Assembly: GCF_001425865.1 (NCBI RefSeq)
Contig: NZ_LMDS01000005.1
Location: 442,209 to 506,208 of the forward strand
Length of the DNA: 64,000 nucleotides
DNA from: Rhizobacter sp. Root404
GTDB taxonomy: Bacteria > Pseudomonadota > Gammaproteobacteria > Burkholderiales > Burkholderiaceae_C
Reading direction: 5' to 3'
Shown: piece after piece, positions 39,296 through 50,435 of the stretch
How positions within the stretch are numbered: the first letter of the stretch is position 1
Layout of the letters: every line of letters begins with the position of its first letter
Made by a program: the position numbers and the translations under genes
Notes under the pieces: model-generated
What the model was told of the DNA's origin: nothing
Seen by the model: only the letters and a program-made list of their open reading frames with translations
Database searches by the model: none

Positions 39296-40282
39296 ATGAG
39301 AGCCATCGAGATCGCGTCGTTCGGCGGGCCCGAGGTGCTTCGTGAGGTGACTCGCCCGGACCCGGTCGCGGGTGCGGGCGAGGCGCTGATCCGCGTCGCG
39401 GCGTCGGGCGTCAACCGGCCCGACGTGCTGCAGCGCAAGGGCCTGTATCCGGTGCCGCCGGGTGCGTCCGATCTGCCGGGCCTGGAGATCGCGGGCGTGA
39501 TCGAGGCCGGCGACGCGCAGGCGCTCGCGGCTGCGGGCCTGAAGGTCGGCGACCGCGTGTGTGCGCTGGTGGCCGGTGGTGGCTATGCGGAACGCTGCGT
39601 CGCGCCGGTCGGGCAGTGCCTGCCGGTGCCGAAGGGGCTGAGCGACATCGAGGCCGCCAGCATGCCGGAGACCTTCTTCACCGTCTGGTCGAACGTGTTC
39701 GACCGCGCGAAGCTGAAGGCCGGTGAGACCCTGCTGATCCAGGGTGGCTCCAGCGGCATCGGCGTCACTGCGATCCAGATCGCGAAGGCTGCGGGAGCGA
39801 CCGTGATCGTCACCGCGGGCAGCGACGACAAGTGCGCAGCCTGCATGCAACTTGGCGCCGATCAAGCGATCAACTATCGACAGACCGACTTCGTCGCGGA
39901 GGCAATGCGCCTCACGGCGGGCCGCGGCGTCGATGTGGTGCTCGACATGGTGGCGGGCGACTACGTCGCGCGTGAGCTGAAGTGCCTGGCCGAGGATGGC
40001 CGGGTGGTGATCATCGCCGTGCAGGGCGGGGTGGATGCACAGATCGATGCCGGCGTCGTGCTGCGCAAACGGCTGACGATCACCGGCTCGACGCTGCGGC
40101 CCCGGCCGATCGCGTTCAAGGCGGCGATCGCCGCGGCGCTGCGCGCGACGGTGTGGCCGTGGCTCGAATCCGGCGCGATCAAGCCGGTGATCTTCAAGGT
40201 GTTTCCGGCCGCGCAGGCGGCCGCGGCGCACACGCTGATGGAATCGAACGAGCACATCGGCAAGCTGGTGCTGGAGTGGTGA
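39296..40282 (+). CDS. NAD(P)H quinone oxidoreductase, PIG3-like
   Basis: 328-residue zinc-free medium-chain reductase of the quinone oxidoreductase (PIG3/TIGR02824) group. It starts MRAIEIASFGGPEVLREVTR and has GVNRPDVLQRKGLYPVPPGA, the NADP-binding IQGGSSGIGVTAIQIAKAAG and a substrate loop GSTLRPRPIAFKA. No zinc-ligand cysteines of the alcohol dehydrogenases are present. Its stop is joined with an ATG (TGATG) that leads into the tpiA frame, so the two genes are tightly linked. Confidence 0.9.
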   Translation: MRAIEIASFGGPEVLREVTRPDPVAGAGEALIRVAASGVNRPDVLQRKGLYPVPPGASDLPGLEIAGVIEAGDAQALAAAGLKVGDRVCALVAGGGYAERCVAPVGQCLPVPKGLSDIEAASMPETFFTVWSNVFDRAKLKAGETLLIQGGSSGIGVTAIQIAKAAGATVIVTAGSDDKCAACMQLGADQAINYRQTDFVAEAMRLTAGRGVDVVLDMVAGDYVARELKCLAEDGRVVIIAVQGGVDAQIDAGVVLRKRLTITGSTLRPRPIAFKAAIAAALRATVWPWLESGAIKPVIFKVFPAAQAAAAHTLMESNEHIGKLVLEW

Positions 40283-40308
40283 TGGTGCAAATTTCGGAGG
40301 CTTCGGCC

Positions 40309-41049
40309 ATGCGTCGCAAACTCGTCGTCGGCAACTGGAAGATGAACGGCAACCGCGCCACCAACGCGGAGCTGCTGGCCGGCCTGAAGGCCGCCGGGCC
40401 GTGGGTCGCCGAGGTGGCGGTCTGCGTGCCGAGTCCGTACCTGGGCGACGTCGCGCTGTCGCTGCAAGGCGAAGCGATCGGCTGGGGCGCGCAGGACGTG
40501 TCGGCGTACGAATCGGGCGCCTACACCGGCGAGGTCTCGGCCGCGATGCTGGCCGAGTTCGGCTGCCGCTACGCGTTGGCCGGTCACTCCGAGCGCCGTG
40601 CCTATCACGCCGAGAGCGACCAGGCTGTGGCCGACAAGGCCAAGGCCGCACTGGCGCACCGCATCACGCCGATCGTCTGCGTCGGCGAGACGCTGGCCGA
40701 GCGCGAGGCCGACCAAACCGCTGCGGTCGTCAAGCGTCAGCTCTCGGCGGTGATCCACACGCTCGGCCATTGCATCTCGCAGATCGTCGTCGCCTACGAG
40801 CCGGTCTGGGCGATCGGCACCGGCAAGACGGCGTCGCCCGAGCAGGCGCAGGCGGTGCATGCGCTGCTGCGTGCGCAGCTGAAGGCGGCCACCGAGCATG
40901 CCGACACGATGAAGATCCTCTATGGCGGCAGCGTCAAGGCCGACAACGCGGCCACGCTGTTCGCGCAGCCCGACATCGATGGCGGCCTGATCGGCGGCGC
41001 CTCGCTGAAGGCGGGCGATTTCGCCGCGATCTGTCGCGCAGCCGGTTGA
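40309..41049 (+). CDS. tpiA: Triose-phosphate isomerase
   Basis: 246-residue glycolytic enzyme interconverting dihydroxyacetone phosphate and glyceraldehyde 3-phosphate. It shows the N-terminal GNWKMNG with the catalytic lysine, GHSERR with the catalytic histidine, AYEPVWAIGTGKTA with the catalytic glutamate and flexible loop, and the phosphate-binding ILYGGSVK. An in-frame ATG at 40282 overlaps the previous stop, but CGGAGG sits 8 nt before the ATG at 40309, which also gives the normal N-terminus MRRKLVVGNWK. Confidence 0.96.
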   Translation: MRRKLVVGNWKMNGNRATNAELLAGLKAAGPWVAEVAVCVPSPYLGDVALSLQGEAIGWGAQDVSAYESGAYTGEVSAAMLAEFGCRYALAGHSERRAYHAESDQAVADKAKAALAHRITPIVCVGETLAEREADQTAAVVKRQLSAVIHTLGHCISQIVVAYEPVWAIGTGKTASPEQAQAVHALLRAQLKAATEHADTMKILYGGSVKADNAATLFAQPDIDGGLIGGASLKAGDFAAICRAAG

Positions 41050-41092
41050 CCTCGGGGTCACCGGCGCGCCGAAGAATTTTGGAGTCAGAAGA

Positions 41093-41521
41093 ATGAACCT
41101 GTTGTTGAACCTGGTGGTGGCGTTGCAGATCATTGCGGCGCTGGTGATGATCGGCCTGGTGCTGATCCAGCATGGCAAGGGCGCCGACATGGGCGCATCG
41201 TTCGGCAGCGGCGCGTCTGGCAGCCTGTTCGGCGCGACCGGCAGCGCGAACTTCATGTCGCGGTCGACGGCGGTCTGTGCGGCGGTGTTCTTCGCCTGCA
41301 CGCTGGCGCTGGCGTTCTACTCGAACGACCGCGCCCGCCCGTCGACCGGCAGCGTGCTGGACCGCCCGGCCAGCGCCGCGCCCGCCGCGAGCGTGCCGCT
41401 GACCGGCGCCGCCCAGGTGCCCGGCGCCGCAAGTGCCCCGGCTGCCATCGCGCCTGCCGCTTCGGCCGCCGTGGCGCCAGCCCCGCAGGCATCGGGTGCG
41501 GGCGCGGTGCCGACCAAGTAA
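41093..41521 (+). CDS. secG: Protein translocase subunit SecG
   Basis: 142-residue auxiliary subunit of the SecYEG channel. Two membrane spans flank the typical loop QHGKGADMGASFGSGASGSL. The family core ends near residue 75; the remainder is a long Ala/Pro-rich tail (about 60 residues) such as betaproteobacterial SecG proteins often carry. It lies between tpiA and tRNA-Leu, the standard order. Confidence 0.93.
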   Translation: MNLLLNLVVALQIIAALVMIGLVLIQHGKGADMGASFGSGASGSLFGATGSANFMSRSTAVCAAVFFACTLALAFYSNDRARPSTGSVLDRPASAAPAASVPLTGAAQVPGAASAPAAIAPAASAAVAPAPQASGAGAVPTK

Positions 41522-41692
41522 AGCCCATCACCCGCATGCCCCGCACGGGGCGTCGCCTGGTTGCTGCAGTGCAGCGCGCCCGGCGAAATTGCGGGTCTTT
41601 GAGGTTAGAATGCGAAGCTGTCCGGTGAGCGAGTCCTCATGCAATCCGGATGGTGATTCAGGCAAGAATTTCGCATCGGAAGTTCGAACTTG

Positions 41693-41777
41693 GCCGTCGT
41701 GGTGAAATTGGTAGACACGCTATCTTGAGGGGGTAGTGGCGAAAGCTGTGCGAGTTCGAGTCTCGCCGACGGCACCA
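41693..41777 (+). tRNA. tRNA-Leu (anticodon GAG)
   Basis: 85-nt class II tRNA with encoded CCA end. The acceptor stem GCCGTCG pairs with CGACGGC; the anticodon arm is CTATC-TTGAGGG-GGTAG with GAG at 41727-41729; a long variable arm follows, and the T-arm contains GTTCGAGTC. The gene stands between secG and nuoA as in other Burkholderiales. Confidence 0.97.
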
Positions 41778-41870
41778 AAATTGCTCGATCCCGAAGTGCC
41801 CCGCTCGCGCGGGTGCGTCGAGGTCGATCCGCTCCAGCTATAGCAGGCTCTCGCGGGCCTGCAGTGACCC

Positions 41871-42230
41871 ATGAATCTGGAACCTTACCTGCCCGTCATC
41901 CTGTTCATCCTCATCGGTGCAGCAGTGGGCGTGGCGCCCCAGGTGCTCGGGTTCCTGATGGGTCCGAACCGGCCCGACAAGGCGAAGAACTCGCCGTACG
42001 AATGCGGCTTCGAGGCGTTCGAGGACGCGCGCATGAAGTTCGACGTGCGCTACTACCTCGTCGCGATCCTGTTCATCCTGTTCGACCTCGAGATCGCGTT
42101 CCTCTTCCCGTGGGCGGTGTCGCTGCGCGAGATCGGCAGCACGGGCTTCTGGGCCATGATGCTGTTCCTCGGCATCCTCGTCGTCGGCTTCGCGTACGAG
42201 TGGAAGAAGGGTGCGCTCGATTGGGAATGA
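41871..42230 (+). CDS. nuoA: NADH-quinone oxidoreductase subunit A
   Basis: 119-residue three-span membrane subunit of complex I. The conserved loop with the quinone-site-near cysteine is present (GPNRPDKAKNSPYECGFEAF), then ARMKFDVRYYLVAILFILFD. First gene of the 14-gene nuo operon, starting 93 nt behind tRNA-Leu; the gap holds a GC hairpin but no gene. Confidence 0.97.
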   Translation: MNLEPYLPVILFILIGAAVGVAPQVLGFLMGPNRPDKAKNSPYECGFEAFEDARMKFDVRYYLVAILFILFDLEIAFLFPWAVSLREIGSTGFWAMMLFLGILVVGFAYEWKKGALDWE

Positions 42231-42257
42231 TCGGGCGACTGACCAGAGAGCAACAGC

Positions 42258-42737
42258 ATGGGCATTGAAGGCGTACTCAAGGAAGGTTTCGTCACCACCA
42301 GTGTCGACACCCTGATCAACTGGTCCAAGACCGGTTCGCTGTGGCCGATGACCTTCGGCCTCGCGTGCTGCGCGGTCGAGATGATGCACGCCGGCGCGGC
42401 GCGCTACGACATCGACCGCTTCGGCATGCTGTTCCGGCCCAGTCCGCGTCAGAGCGACCTGATGATCGTCGCCGGCACGCTGTGCAACAAGATGGCGCCG
42501 GCGCTGCGCAAGGTCTACGACCAGATGGCCGAGCCGCGCTGGGTGATCTCGATGGGGTCGTGCGCCAACGGCGGCGGCTACTACCACTACAGCTACTCGG
42601 TCGTGCGCGGCTGCGATCGCATCGTGCCGGTCGACGTCTACGTGCCCGGCTGCCCGCCGACGGCCGAAGCGCTGCTCTACGGCGTGCTGCAACTGCAGGC
42701 GAAGATCCGCCGCGAGAACACGATCGCCCGCGCATGA
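42258..42737 (+). CDS. nuoB: NADH-quinone oxidoreductase subunit B
   Basis: 159-residue subunit carrying the terminal [4Fe-4S] cluster N2 that reduces quinone. The ligands are the tandem cysteines of FGLACCAVEMM, the cysteine in SMGSCANGGGYYHYS and that in VPGCPPTAEALLYG. Its stop overlaps the nuoC start. Confidence 0.97.
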   Translation: MGIEGVLKEGFVTTSVDTLINWSKTGSLWPMTFGLACCAVEMMHAGAARYDIDRFGMLFRPSPRQSDLMIVAGTLCNKMAPALRKVYDQMAEPRWVISMGSCANGGGYYHYSYSVVRGCDRIVPVDVYVPGCPPTAEALLYGVLQLQAKIRRENTIARA

Positions 42738-43327
42738 AGATCGAAATCCTCGAGGCCGCGCTGGCGGCCGTGCTCGGCGAGCGCGCCAAGAAGCTGGTGC
42801 GCGACCGCGGCGAGCTGACCCTGACCGTAGCCGCTGCCGACTACCTGGGCGTCGCGCAGACCCTGCGCGACCATGCCGATCTGAAGTTCGAGCAGCTGAT
42901 CGACCTGTGCGGCGTCGACTATTCGAGCTACCGCGACCAGGACTGGGAAGGGCCGCGCTTCTGCGTCGTCTCGCACCTGCTGTCGGTCTCGAAGAACTGG
43001 CGCGTGCGCCTGAAGGTGTTCTGTGCCGATGACGACGTGCCGATGGTCGCCTCGCTCACCGAGGTCTGGAGTTCGTGCAACTGGTTCGAGCGCGAAGCGT
43101 TCGACCTCTACGGCATCATCTTCGAAGGCCACAGCGACCTGCGCCGCATCCTGACCGACTACGGCTTCATCGGCCACCCGTTCCGCAAGGACTTCCCGGT
43201 GTCCGGTCACGTCGAGATGCGCTATGACGACGAGCAGAAGCGCGTGATCTACCAGCCGGTGACGATCGAGCCGCGCGAGATCACGCCGCGCATCATCCGC
43301 GAAGACAACTACGGCGGACTGCACTGA
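42734..43327 (+). CDS. nuoC: NADH-quinone oxidoreductase subunit C
   Basis: 197-residue 30-kDa-type peripheral-arm subunit, separate from NuoD (not fused as in E. coli). Hallmarks are FEQLIDLCGVDYSSYRDQDW and WFEREAFDLYGIIFEGHSDL, with the C-terminus REDNYGGLH. The start is fixed by the ATGA overlap with nuoB. Confidence 0.96.
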   Translation: MKIEILEAALAAVLGERAKKLVRDRGELTLTVAAADYLGVAQTLRDHADLKFEQLIDLCGVDYSSYRDQDWEGPRFCVVSHLLSVSKNWRVRLKVFCADDDVPMVASLTEVWSSCNWFEREAFDLYGIIFEGHSDLRRILTDYGFIGHPFRKDFPVSGHVEMRYDDEQKRVIYQPVTIEPREITPRIIREDNYGGLH

Positions 43328-43352
43328 GCGCGCAGCGCGAGTCAGAACACTC

Positions 43353-44606
43353 ATGGCAGACATCAAGAACTACACCCTGAACTTCGGCCCGCAGCACCCG
43401 GCCGCGCACGGTGTGCTGCGCCTCGTTCTCGAGCTCGACGGCGAGGTGATCCAGCGCGCCGACCCGCACATCGGCCTGCTGCATCGCGCGACCGAGAAGC
43501 TGGCCGAGAGCAAGACCTTCATCCAGTCGCTGCCGTACATGGACCGCCTCGACTATGTGTCGATGATGTCCAACGAGCACGCCTACTGCCTCGCGATCGA
43601 GCGGTTGCTCGGCATCGACGTCCCCATTCGCGCGCAGTACATCCGCGTGATGTTCGACGAGATCACGAGGCTGCTGAACCACCTGATGTGGCTGGGCGCG
43701 CACGGGCTGGACTGCGGTGCGATGAACATGCTCATCTACTGCTTTCGCGAGCGCGAAGATCTGTTCGACATGTACGAGGCGGTTTCCGGCGCGCGCATGC
43801 ACGCCGCCTACTACCGCCCGGGGGGTGTCTACCGCGACCTGCCGGACTCGATGCCGCAGTACAAGGCGTCGAAGATCCGCAACGCCAAGTCGCTGGCGCG
43901 GATGAACGACAACCGCCAGGGCTCGCTGCTCGATTTCATCGACGACTTCTGCAGGCGCTTCCCGAAGAACGTCGACGACTACGAGACGCTGCTGACCGAC
44001 AACCGCATCTGGAAGCAGCGCACCGTCGGCATCGGCGTCGTCACGCCCGAGCGCGCGTTGAACCTCGGCTTCACCGGCCCGATGCTGCGAGGCTCCGGCG
44101 TGCTGTGGGACCTGCGCAAGCACCAGCCGTACGACGTCTACGACAAGATGGATTTCGACGTGGCGCTCGGCGTCAACGGCGACACCTACGACCGCTACCT
44201 GGTGCGCGTCGAGGAGATGCGCCAGGCGAACCGCATCATCCAGCAGTGCGTGACCTGGCTGCGGGCGAACCCGGGCCCGGTCATCACCGACAACCACAAG
44301 GTGGCGCCACCGTCGCGGCTCGACATGAAGTCGGGCATGGAAGACCTGATCCATCACTTCAAGCTGTTCACCGAGGGCTTCCACGTGCCCGAGGGCGAGG
44401 CCTATGCGGCGGTCGAGCATCCGAAGGGCGAGTTCGGCATCTACATCGTCAGCGACGGCGCCAACAAGCCGTACCGGCTGAAGATTCGCCCGCCGGGCTT
44501 CCCGCACCTGGCCTCGCTCGACGAGTTGTCGCGCGGCCACATGATTGCCGACGCGGTCGCGCTGATCGGCACGATGGACATCGTTTTCGGAGAGATCGAC
44601 CGATGA
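43353..44606 (+). CDS. nuoD: NADH-quinone oxidoreductase subunit D
   Basis: 417-residue 49-kDa subunit forming the quinone cavity with NuoB. It opens with NFGPQHPAAHGVLRLVLELD, with HRATEKLAESKTFIQSLPYM, the quinone-site His/Tyr region (YVSMMSNEHAYCLAIERLLG) and the C-terminal GTMDIVFGEIDR. Its stop overlaps nuoE. Confidence 0.97.
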   Translation: MADIKNYTLNFGPQHPAAHGVLRLVLELDGEVIQRADPHIGLLHRATEKLAESKTFIQSLPYMDRLDYVSMMSNEHAYCLAIERLLGIDVPIRAQYIRVMFDEITRLLNHLMWLGAHGLDCGAMNMLIYCFREREDLFDMYEAVSGARMHAAYYRPGGVYRDLPDSMPQYKASKIRNAKSLARMNDNRQGSLLDFIDDFCRRFPKNVDDYETLLTDNRIWKQRTVGIGVVTPERALNLGFTGPMLRGSGVLWDLRKHQPYDVYDKMDFDVALGVNGDTYDRYLVRVEEMRQANRIIQQCVTWLRANPGPVITDNHKVAPPSRLDMKSGMEDLIHHFKLFTEGFHVPEGEAYAAVEHPKGEFGIYIVSDGANKPYRLKIRPPGFPHLASLDELSRGHMIADAVALIGTMDIVFGEIDR

Positions 44607-45084
44607 TCGGCGACACGACCCGCGCACGCTTCGCCAAGGAAGTCGCGAAGTACCCGGCCGACCAGGCGCAGTCGGCGGTGATGGCCTGCCTGGCGATCGT
44701 CCAGCAGGAGCAGGGCCACGTGTCGCCCGAGAGCGAGAAGGCCATCGCCGAGTATCTCGGCATGCCGCCGATCGCGGTGCACGAGGTCACGACCTTCTAC
44801 AACATGTACAACCAGCAGCCGCTGGGGCAGTTCAAGCTGAATGTCTGCACCAACTTGCCGTGCCAGTTGCGCGATGGCCAGCAGGCGCTCGATCACCTGT
44901 GCCACAGGCTCGGCGTCGAAGAAGGCGGCACCACGGCCGACGGCCTGTTCACGGTGCAGAAGAGCGAATGCCTGGGCGCCTGCGCCGACGCGCCGGTGAT
45001 GCTGGTCAACGATCGGCAGATGGTCAGTTTCATGAGCAACGCGCGGCTGGACGAGCTCGTTGAGACACTGAAGGCGGCCAAGGC

Positions 45085-45088
<4 letters not shown>
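44603..45088 (+). CDS. nuoE: NADH-quinone oxidoreductase subunit E
   Basis: 161-residue 24-kDa thioredoxin-fold subunit with the [2Fe-2S] cluster N1a. The ligands are in VCTNLPCQLRDG and SECLGACADAPVM. Starts inside the nuoD stop and ends inside the nuoF start (both ATGA), so NuoD-E-F translation is coupled. Confidence 0.96.
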
Positions 45089-46452
<1,364 letters not shown>

Positions 46453-46456
46453 ACAC

Positions 46457-48772
46457 ATGATCGAAATCGAACTCGACGGCAAGAAGGTGGAGGTTGCGGA
46501 AGGCAGCATGATCATGCATGCCGCCGACAACGCCGGCACCTACATCCCGCACTTCTGCTATCACAAGAAGCTCAGCATCGCGGCCAACTGTCGCATGTGC
46601 CTGGTCGACGTCGAGAAGGCCCCGAAGCCGATGCCGGCCTGCGCCACGCCGGTGACGCAGGGCATGATCGTGCGCACCAAGAGCCCCAAGGCGCTCCAGG
46701 CCCAGAAGGGCGTGATGGAGTTCCTGCTGATCAACCACCCGCTCGACTGCCCGATCTGCGATCAGGGCGGCGAGTGCCAGTTGCAGGACCTGGCGGTCGG
46801 CTACGGCGCGTCGAGCACGCGCTACGACGAAGAAAAGCGCGTCGTCTTTCACAAGAACGTCGGCCCGCTGATCTCGATGGAAGAGATGAGCCGCTGCATC
46901 CACTGCACCCGCTGCGTGCGCTTCGGCCAGGAAGTGGCTGGCGTGATGGAGCTGGGCATGATCCATCGCGGCGAACACTCCGAGATCACGACGATCGCCG
47001 GCGAGACGATCGACTCGGAACTGTCGGGCAACATGATCGACGTCTGCCCGGTCGGCGCGCTGACCAGCAAGCCGTTCCGCTACAGCGCCCGCACCTGGGA
47101 GCTGTCGCGCCGCAAGAGCGTGAGCCCGCACGACAGCACCGGCACCAACCTGATCGTCCAGGTCAAGGCCAACCAGGTTATGCGCGTGCTGCCGCTCGAG
47201 AACGAAGACGTCAACGAGTGCTGGATTGCCGACCGGGATCGCTTCTCGTACGAGGCGCTGAACGGCACCGACCGCCTGACCGCGCCGATGATCAAGCAGG
47301 GCGGCGCCTGGAAGACGGTCGACTGGTCGACCGCGCTCGAGTACGTGAGCCGCGGCCTGACGCAGATCAGCGTCGACCACGGCGCGCGCAGCATCGGCGC
47401 GCTCGCGTCGGCGACCAGTACCGTGGAGGAATTGCACCTGCTGGCGAAGCTGGTGCGCGGCCTGGGCAGCGACAACATCGATCATCGGCTGCGCCACGCC
47501 GACTTCACCGCAACGAAGGGCGTGCGCTGGCTCGGCACGACGATCGCGTCGCTCAGCAACCTGCAGCGCGTGCTGGTCGTCGGCTCGTTCCTGCGCAAGG
47601 ACCATCCGCTGTTCGCGCAACGCATTCGCCAGGCCGCCCGCAAGGGGGCCCAGGTGCACAGCCTGAACGCGGCGCACGACGACTGGCTGATGCCGATGGC
47701 GTCGCAGACCTCGGTCGCGCCGAGCGGCTGGCTCCAGGCCTTGGCCGACATCGCTGCGGCGATCGGCGCGACGACCGGCGCGTCGGCACCGCTGGCGGGT
47801 GAGGCCACCGACACGGCCAAGTCGATCGCCGCATCCCTGCTCGGCGGCGAGCGCAAGGCCGTACTGCTCGGCAACGCTGCCGCGCAGCATCCGCAGGCCG
47901 AGGCCTTGCTGGCGGTCGCCCACTGGATCGGCGCGCAGACCGGCGCGAGCGTCGGCCACCTGACCGAAGCCGCCAACACGGTTGGCGCCCAACTCGTCGG
48001 CGCATGGCCCGAGAACGGCGGCATGAACGCCGCGGCGATGCTCGACGGCCCCGCGCTCAAGGCCTGCCTGCTGCTGAACGTCGAGCCGGCGCTGGACGCT
48101 GCGAACGCCGCGGCTGCCAACGCGGCGATGCAGGCCGCCGAGATGGTGGTCGTGATGACGCCGTTCAAGAACGTCGCGCACGACGTGGCCGACGTGCTGC
48201 TGCCGGTCGCGCCGTTCACCGAGACCTCCGGCACCTTCGTCAACGCCGAGGGTCGCGTGCAGGGCTTTCACGGCGTCGTGCGGGGCCTGGGCGAAACGCG
48301 CCCGGCCTGGAAAGTGTTGCGCGTGCTCGGCAACCTGCTGGAGCTCGAAGGCTTCGACTTCGAGACCTCGGAAGAAGTGCGTGCCGAGGCGCTGGGCGAC
48401 GTGACCACGATCGCCGCGCGCCTGGGCGCCAAGGGCGCGTCGAACGCCACGGCGAAGCCGGCGCCCGCCGGTTTCGAGCGCATCGCCGACGTGTCGATCT
48501 ATTCGACCGATGCGCTGGTGCGCCGCGCGACCTCGCTGCAGCTGACGGCCGACGCGCGTGCGCCGCAAGCCAGCCTGCCGACTGCCTTGTGGGCGCAGCT
48601 GGGGCTGAGCGACGGCGACAAGGTGCGGATCTCGCAAGGCAGCGCCTCGGCGATCCTGCCGGCGCGCGTCGATGCCACGCTGGCGCCCACGGCCGTGCGC
48701 GTGCCCGCCGGCCATCCGGACACCGCCGCGCTCGGCGCGATGTTCGGCGCGTTGACGGTCGAGAGGGCCTGA
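46457..48772 (+). CDS. nuoG: NADH-quinone oxidoreductase subunit G
   Basis: 771-residue 75-kDa subunit with a chain of iron-sulfur clusters. An N-terminal [2Fe-2S] ferredoxin domain (HFCYHKKLSIAANCRMC) is followed by the His-ligated cluster motif (HPLDCPICDQGGECQLQD) and a [4Fe-4S] set (CIHCTRCVRFGQEVAG ... DVCPVGALTSKPF). The extra N7 cluster of E. coli NuoG is absent: its cysteine region reads SVSPHDSTGTN. The rest is a degenerate molybdopterin-oxidoreductase fold without cofactor residues. Confidence 0.96.
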   Translation: MIEIELDGKKVEVAEGSMIMHAADNAGTYIPHFCYHKKLSIAANCRMCLVDVEKAPKPMPACATPVTQGMIVRTKSPKALQAQKGVMEFLLINHPLDCPICDQGGECQLQDLAVGYGASSTRYDEEKRVVFHKNVGPLISMEEMSRCIHCTRCVRFGQEVAGVMELGMIHRGEHSEITTIAGETIDSELSGNMIDVCPVGALTSKPFRYSARTWELSRRKSVSPHDSTGTNLIVQVKANQVMRVLPLENEDVNECWIADRDRFSYEALNGTDRLTAPMIKQGGAWKTVDWSTALEYVSRGLTQISVDHGARSIGALASATSTVEELHLLAKLVRGLGSDNIDHRLRHADFTATKGVRWLGTTIASLSNLQRVLVVGSFLRKDHPLFAQRIRQAARKGAQVHSLNAAHDDWLMPMASQTSVAPSGWLQALADIAAAIGATTGASAPLAGEATDTAKSIAASLLGGERKAVLLGNAAAQHPQAEALLAVAHWIGAQTGASVGHLTEAANTVGAQLVGAWPENGGMNAAAMLDGPALKACLLLNVEPALDAANAAAANAAMQAAEMVVVMTPFKNVAHDVADVLLPVAPFTETSGTFVNAEGRVQGFHGVVRGLGETRPAWKVLRVLGNLLELEGFDFETSEEVRAEALGDVTTIAARLGAKGASNATAKPAPAGFERIADVSIYSTDALVRRATSLQLTADARAPQASLPTALWAQLGLSDGDKVRISQGSASAILPARVDATLAPTAVRVPAGHPDTAALGAMFGALTVERA

Positions 48773-48774
48773 GC

Positions 48775-49872
48775 ATGATCGACAGCATCACCAGCTTCGG
48801 CAGCACGCACCTCGGGGCGCTGTGGCCGACCGTGTGGACCATCGTCAAGATCATCGCGCTGGTCGCGCCGCTGATGATCTGCGTCGCCTACCTGACGCTC
48901 TGGGAGCGCAAGGCCATCGGCTGGACGCAGGTCCGTCCCGGCCCCAACCGCGTCGGCCCGCTCGGCCTGCTGACGCCGATCGCCGATGCGGTCAAGCTGA
49001 TCTTCAAGGAGATCATCGTCCCGACGGCGGCGAACAAGCGCCTGTTCTTCCTCGGCCCGGTGATGACGATCATGCCGGCGCTCGCCGCCTGGGTCGTGAT
49101 GCCGTTCGGGCCCGACGCCGCGCTGTCCAACCTGAACGCCGGCCTGCTGCTGCTGATGGCGATCACCTCGGTCGAGGTCTACGGCGTGATCATCGCCGGC
49201 TGGGCGTCGAACTCGAAGTACGCGTTCCTGGGCGCGCTGCGCGCATCGGCGCAGATGGTCAGCTACGAGATCGCGATCGGGTTCTGCCTGGTCGTCGTGC
49301 TGATGGTCAGCGGCAGCCTGAACATGACCGAGATCGTGCTCGGCCAGGGCAAGGGCATGCTGGCCGATCGCGGCCTGACCTTCCTGTCGTGGAACTGGCT
49401 GCCGCTGCTGCCGATCGCGGTCGTCTACTTCATCTCCGGCCTGGCCGAGACCAACCGGCACCCGTTCGACGTGGTCGAGGGCGAGTCCGAGATCGTCGCC
49501 GGCCACATGGTCGAGTACTCGGGCATGGCGTTCGCGATGTTCTTCCTGGCCGAATACGCCAACATGATCCTGATCTCCGCGATCGCGGTGATCATGTTCC
49601 TGGGCGGCTGGTACGCGCCGGTGTCGTTCGCGCTGTTCGGCATGGAGACGCCGGCCTGGATCCAACAGACCTCGTGGTTCTGGAACTGGTTCTGGCTGTT
49701 CGGCAAGACCTTCTGCGTGGTCACCGTGTTCCTGTGGGTGCGCGCCACGTTCCCGCGCTTCCGCTACGACCAGATCATGCGTCTGGGCTGGAAGATCTTC
49801 ATCCCGATCACGCTGGTCTGGCTGCTGGTCGTGGGTCTGTGGATCCAGTCGCCGCTGAACATCTGGCGTTGA
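48775..49872 (+). CDS. nuoH: NADH-quinone oxidoreductase subunit H
   Basis: 365-residue eight-span subunit linking quinone site and proton pump. Landmarks are WERKAIGWTQVRPGPNRVGP, the acidic E-channel loop GLAETNRHPFDVVEGESEIV and HMVEYSGMAFAMFFLAEYAN. Start 2 nt behind the nuoG stop. Confidence 0.97.
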   Translation: MIDSITSFGSTHLGALWPTVWTIVKIIALVAPLMICVAYLTLWERKAIGWTQVRPGPNRVGPLGLLTPIADAVKLIFKEIIVPTAANKRLFFLGPVMTIMPALAAWVVMPFGPDAALSNLNAGLLLLMAITSVEVYGVIIAGWASNSKYAFLGALRASAQMVSYEIAIGFCLVVVLMVSGSLNMTEIVLGQGKGMLADRGLTFLSWNWLPLLPIAVVYFISGLAETNRHPFDVVEGESEIVAGHMVEYSGMAFAMFFLAEYANMILISAIAVIMFLGGWYAPVSFALFGMETPAWIQQTSWFWNWFWLFGKTFCVVTVFLWVRATFPRFRYDQIMRLGWKIFIPITLVWLLVVGLWIQSPLNIWR

Positions 49873-49895
49873 AGAGAGGCGAATCGAGAATCACC

Positions 49896-50393
49896 ATGTC
49901 TGCTGTCGCATCCATCAAGGAGCTGTTCTCGAGCCTGATGCTCACCGAACTGCTCAAGGGCCTGGCCCTGACCGGACGCCACTTCCTGTCGCCCGCGATC
50001 ACCGTGCAGTTCCCGGAAGAGAAGACGCCGCTCAGCCCGCGATTTCGCGGCCTGCACGCGCTGCGCCGCTACGAGAACGGCGAAGAGCGCTGCATCGCCT
50101 GCAAGCTGTGCGAGGCAGTGTGCCCGGCCATGGCCATCACGATCGAGTCCGACGTGCGCGACGACGGTTCGCGCCGCACGACCCGATACGACATCGACCT
50201 GACCAAGTGCATCTTCTGCGGCTTCTGCGAGGAGAGCTGCCCGGTCGACTCGATCGTCGAGACCCACATCTTCGAATACCACGGCGAGAAGCGCGGCGAC
50301 CTGTACTTCACCAAGGACATGCTGCTGGCCGTCGGTGACCGCTACGAGCCCGAAATCGCCAAGGCCAAGGAGGCGGACGCCCGCTACCGCTGA
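49896..50393 (+). CDS. nuoI: NADH-quinone oxidoreductase subunit I
   Basis: 165-residue ferredoxin-like subunit with clusters N6a and N6b: CIACKLCEAVCPAMAI and CIFCGFCEESCPVDSI. An N-terminal amphipathic helix precedes RFRGLHALRRYENGEERC. AGAGAGG lies ahead of the ATG. Confidence 0.97.
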   Translation: MSAVASIKELFSSLMLTELLKGLALTGRHFLSPAITVQFPEEKTPLSPRFRGLHALRRYENGEERCIACKLCEAVCPAMAITIESDVRDDGSRRTTRYDIDLTKCIFCGFCEESCPVDSIVETHIFEYHGEKRGDLYFTKDMLLAVGDRYEPEIAKAKEADARYR

Positions 50394-50435
50394 CTCCGGC
50401 CACGGGGCGGGGAGCCCTGTGCAAACAACAACACC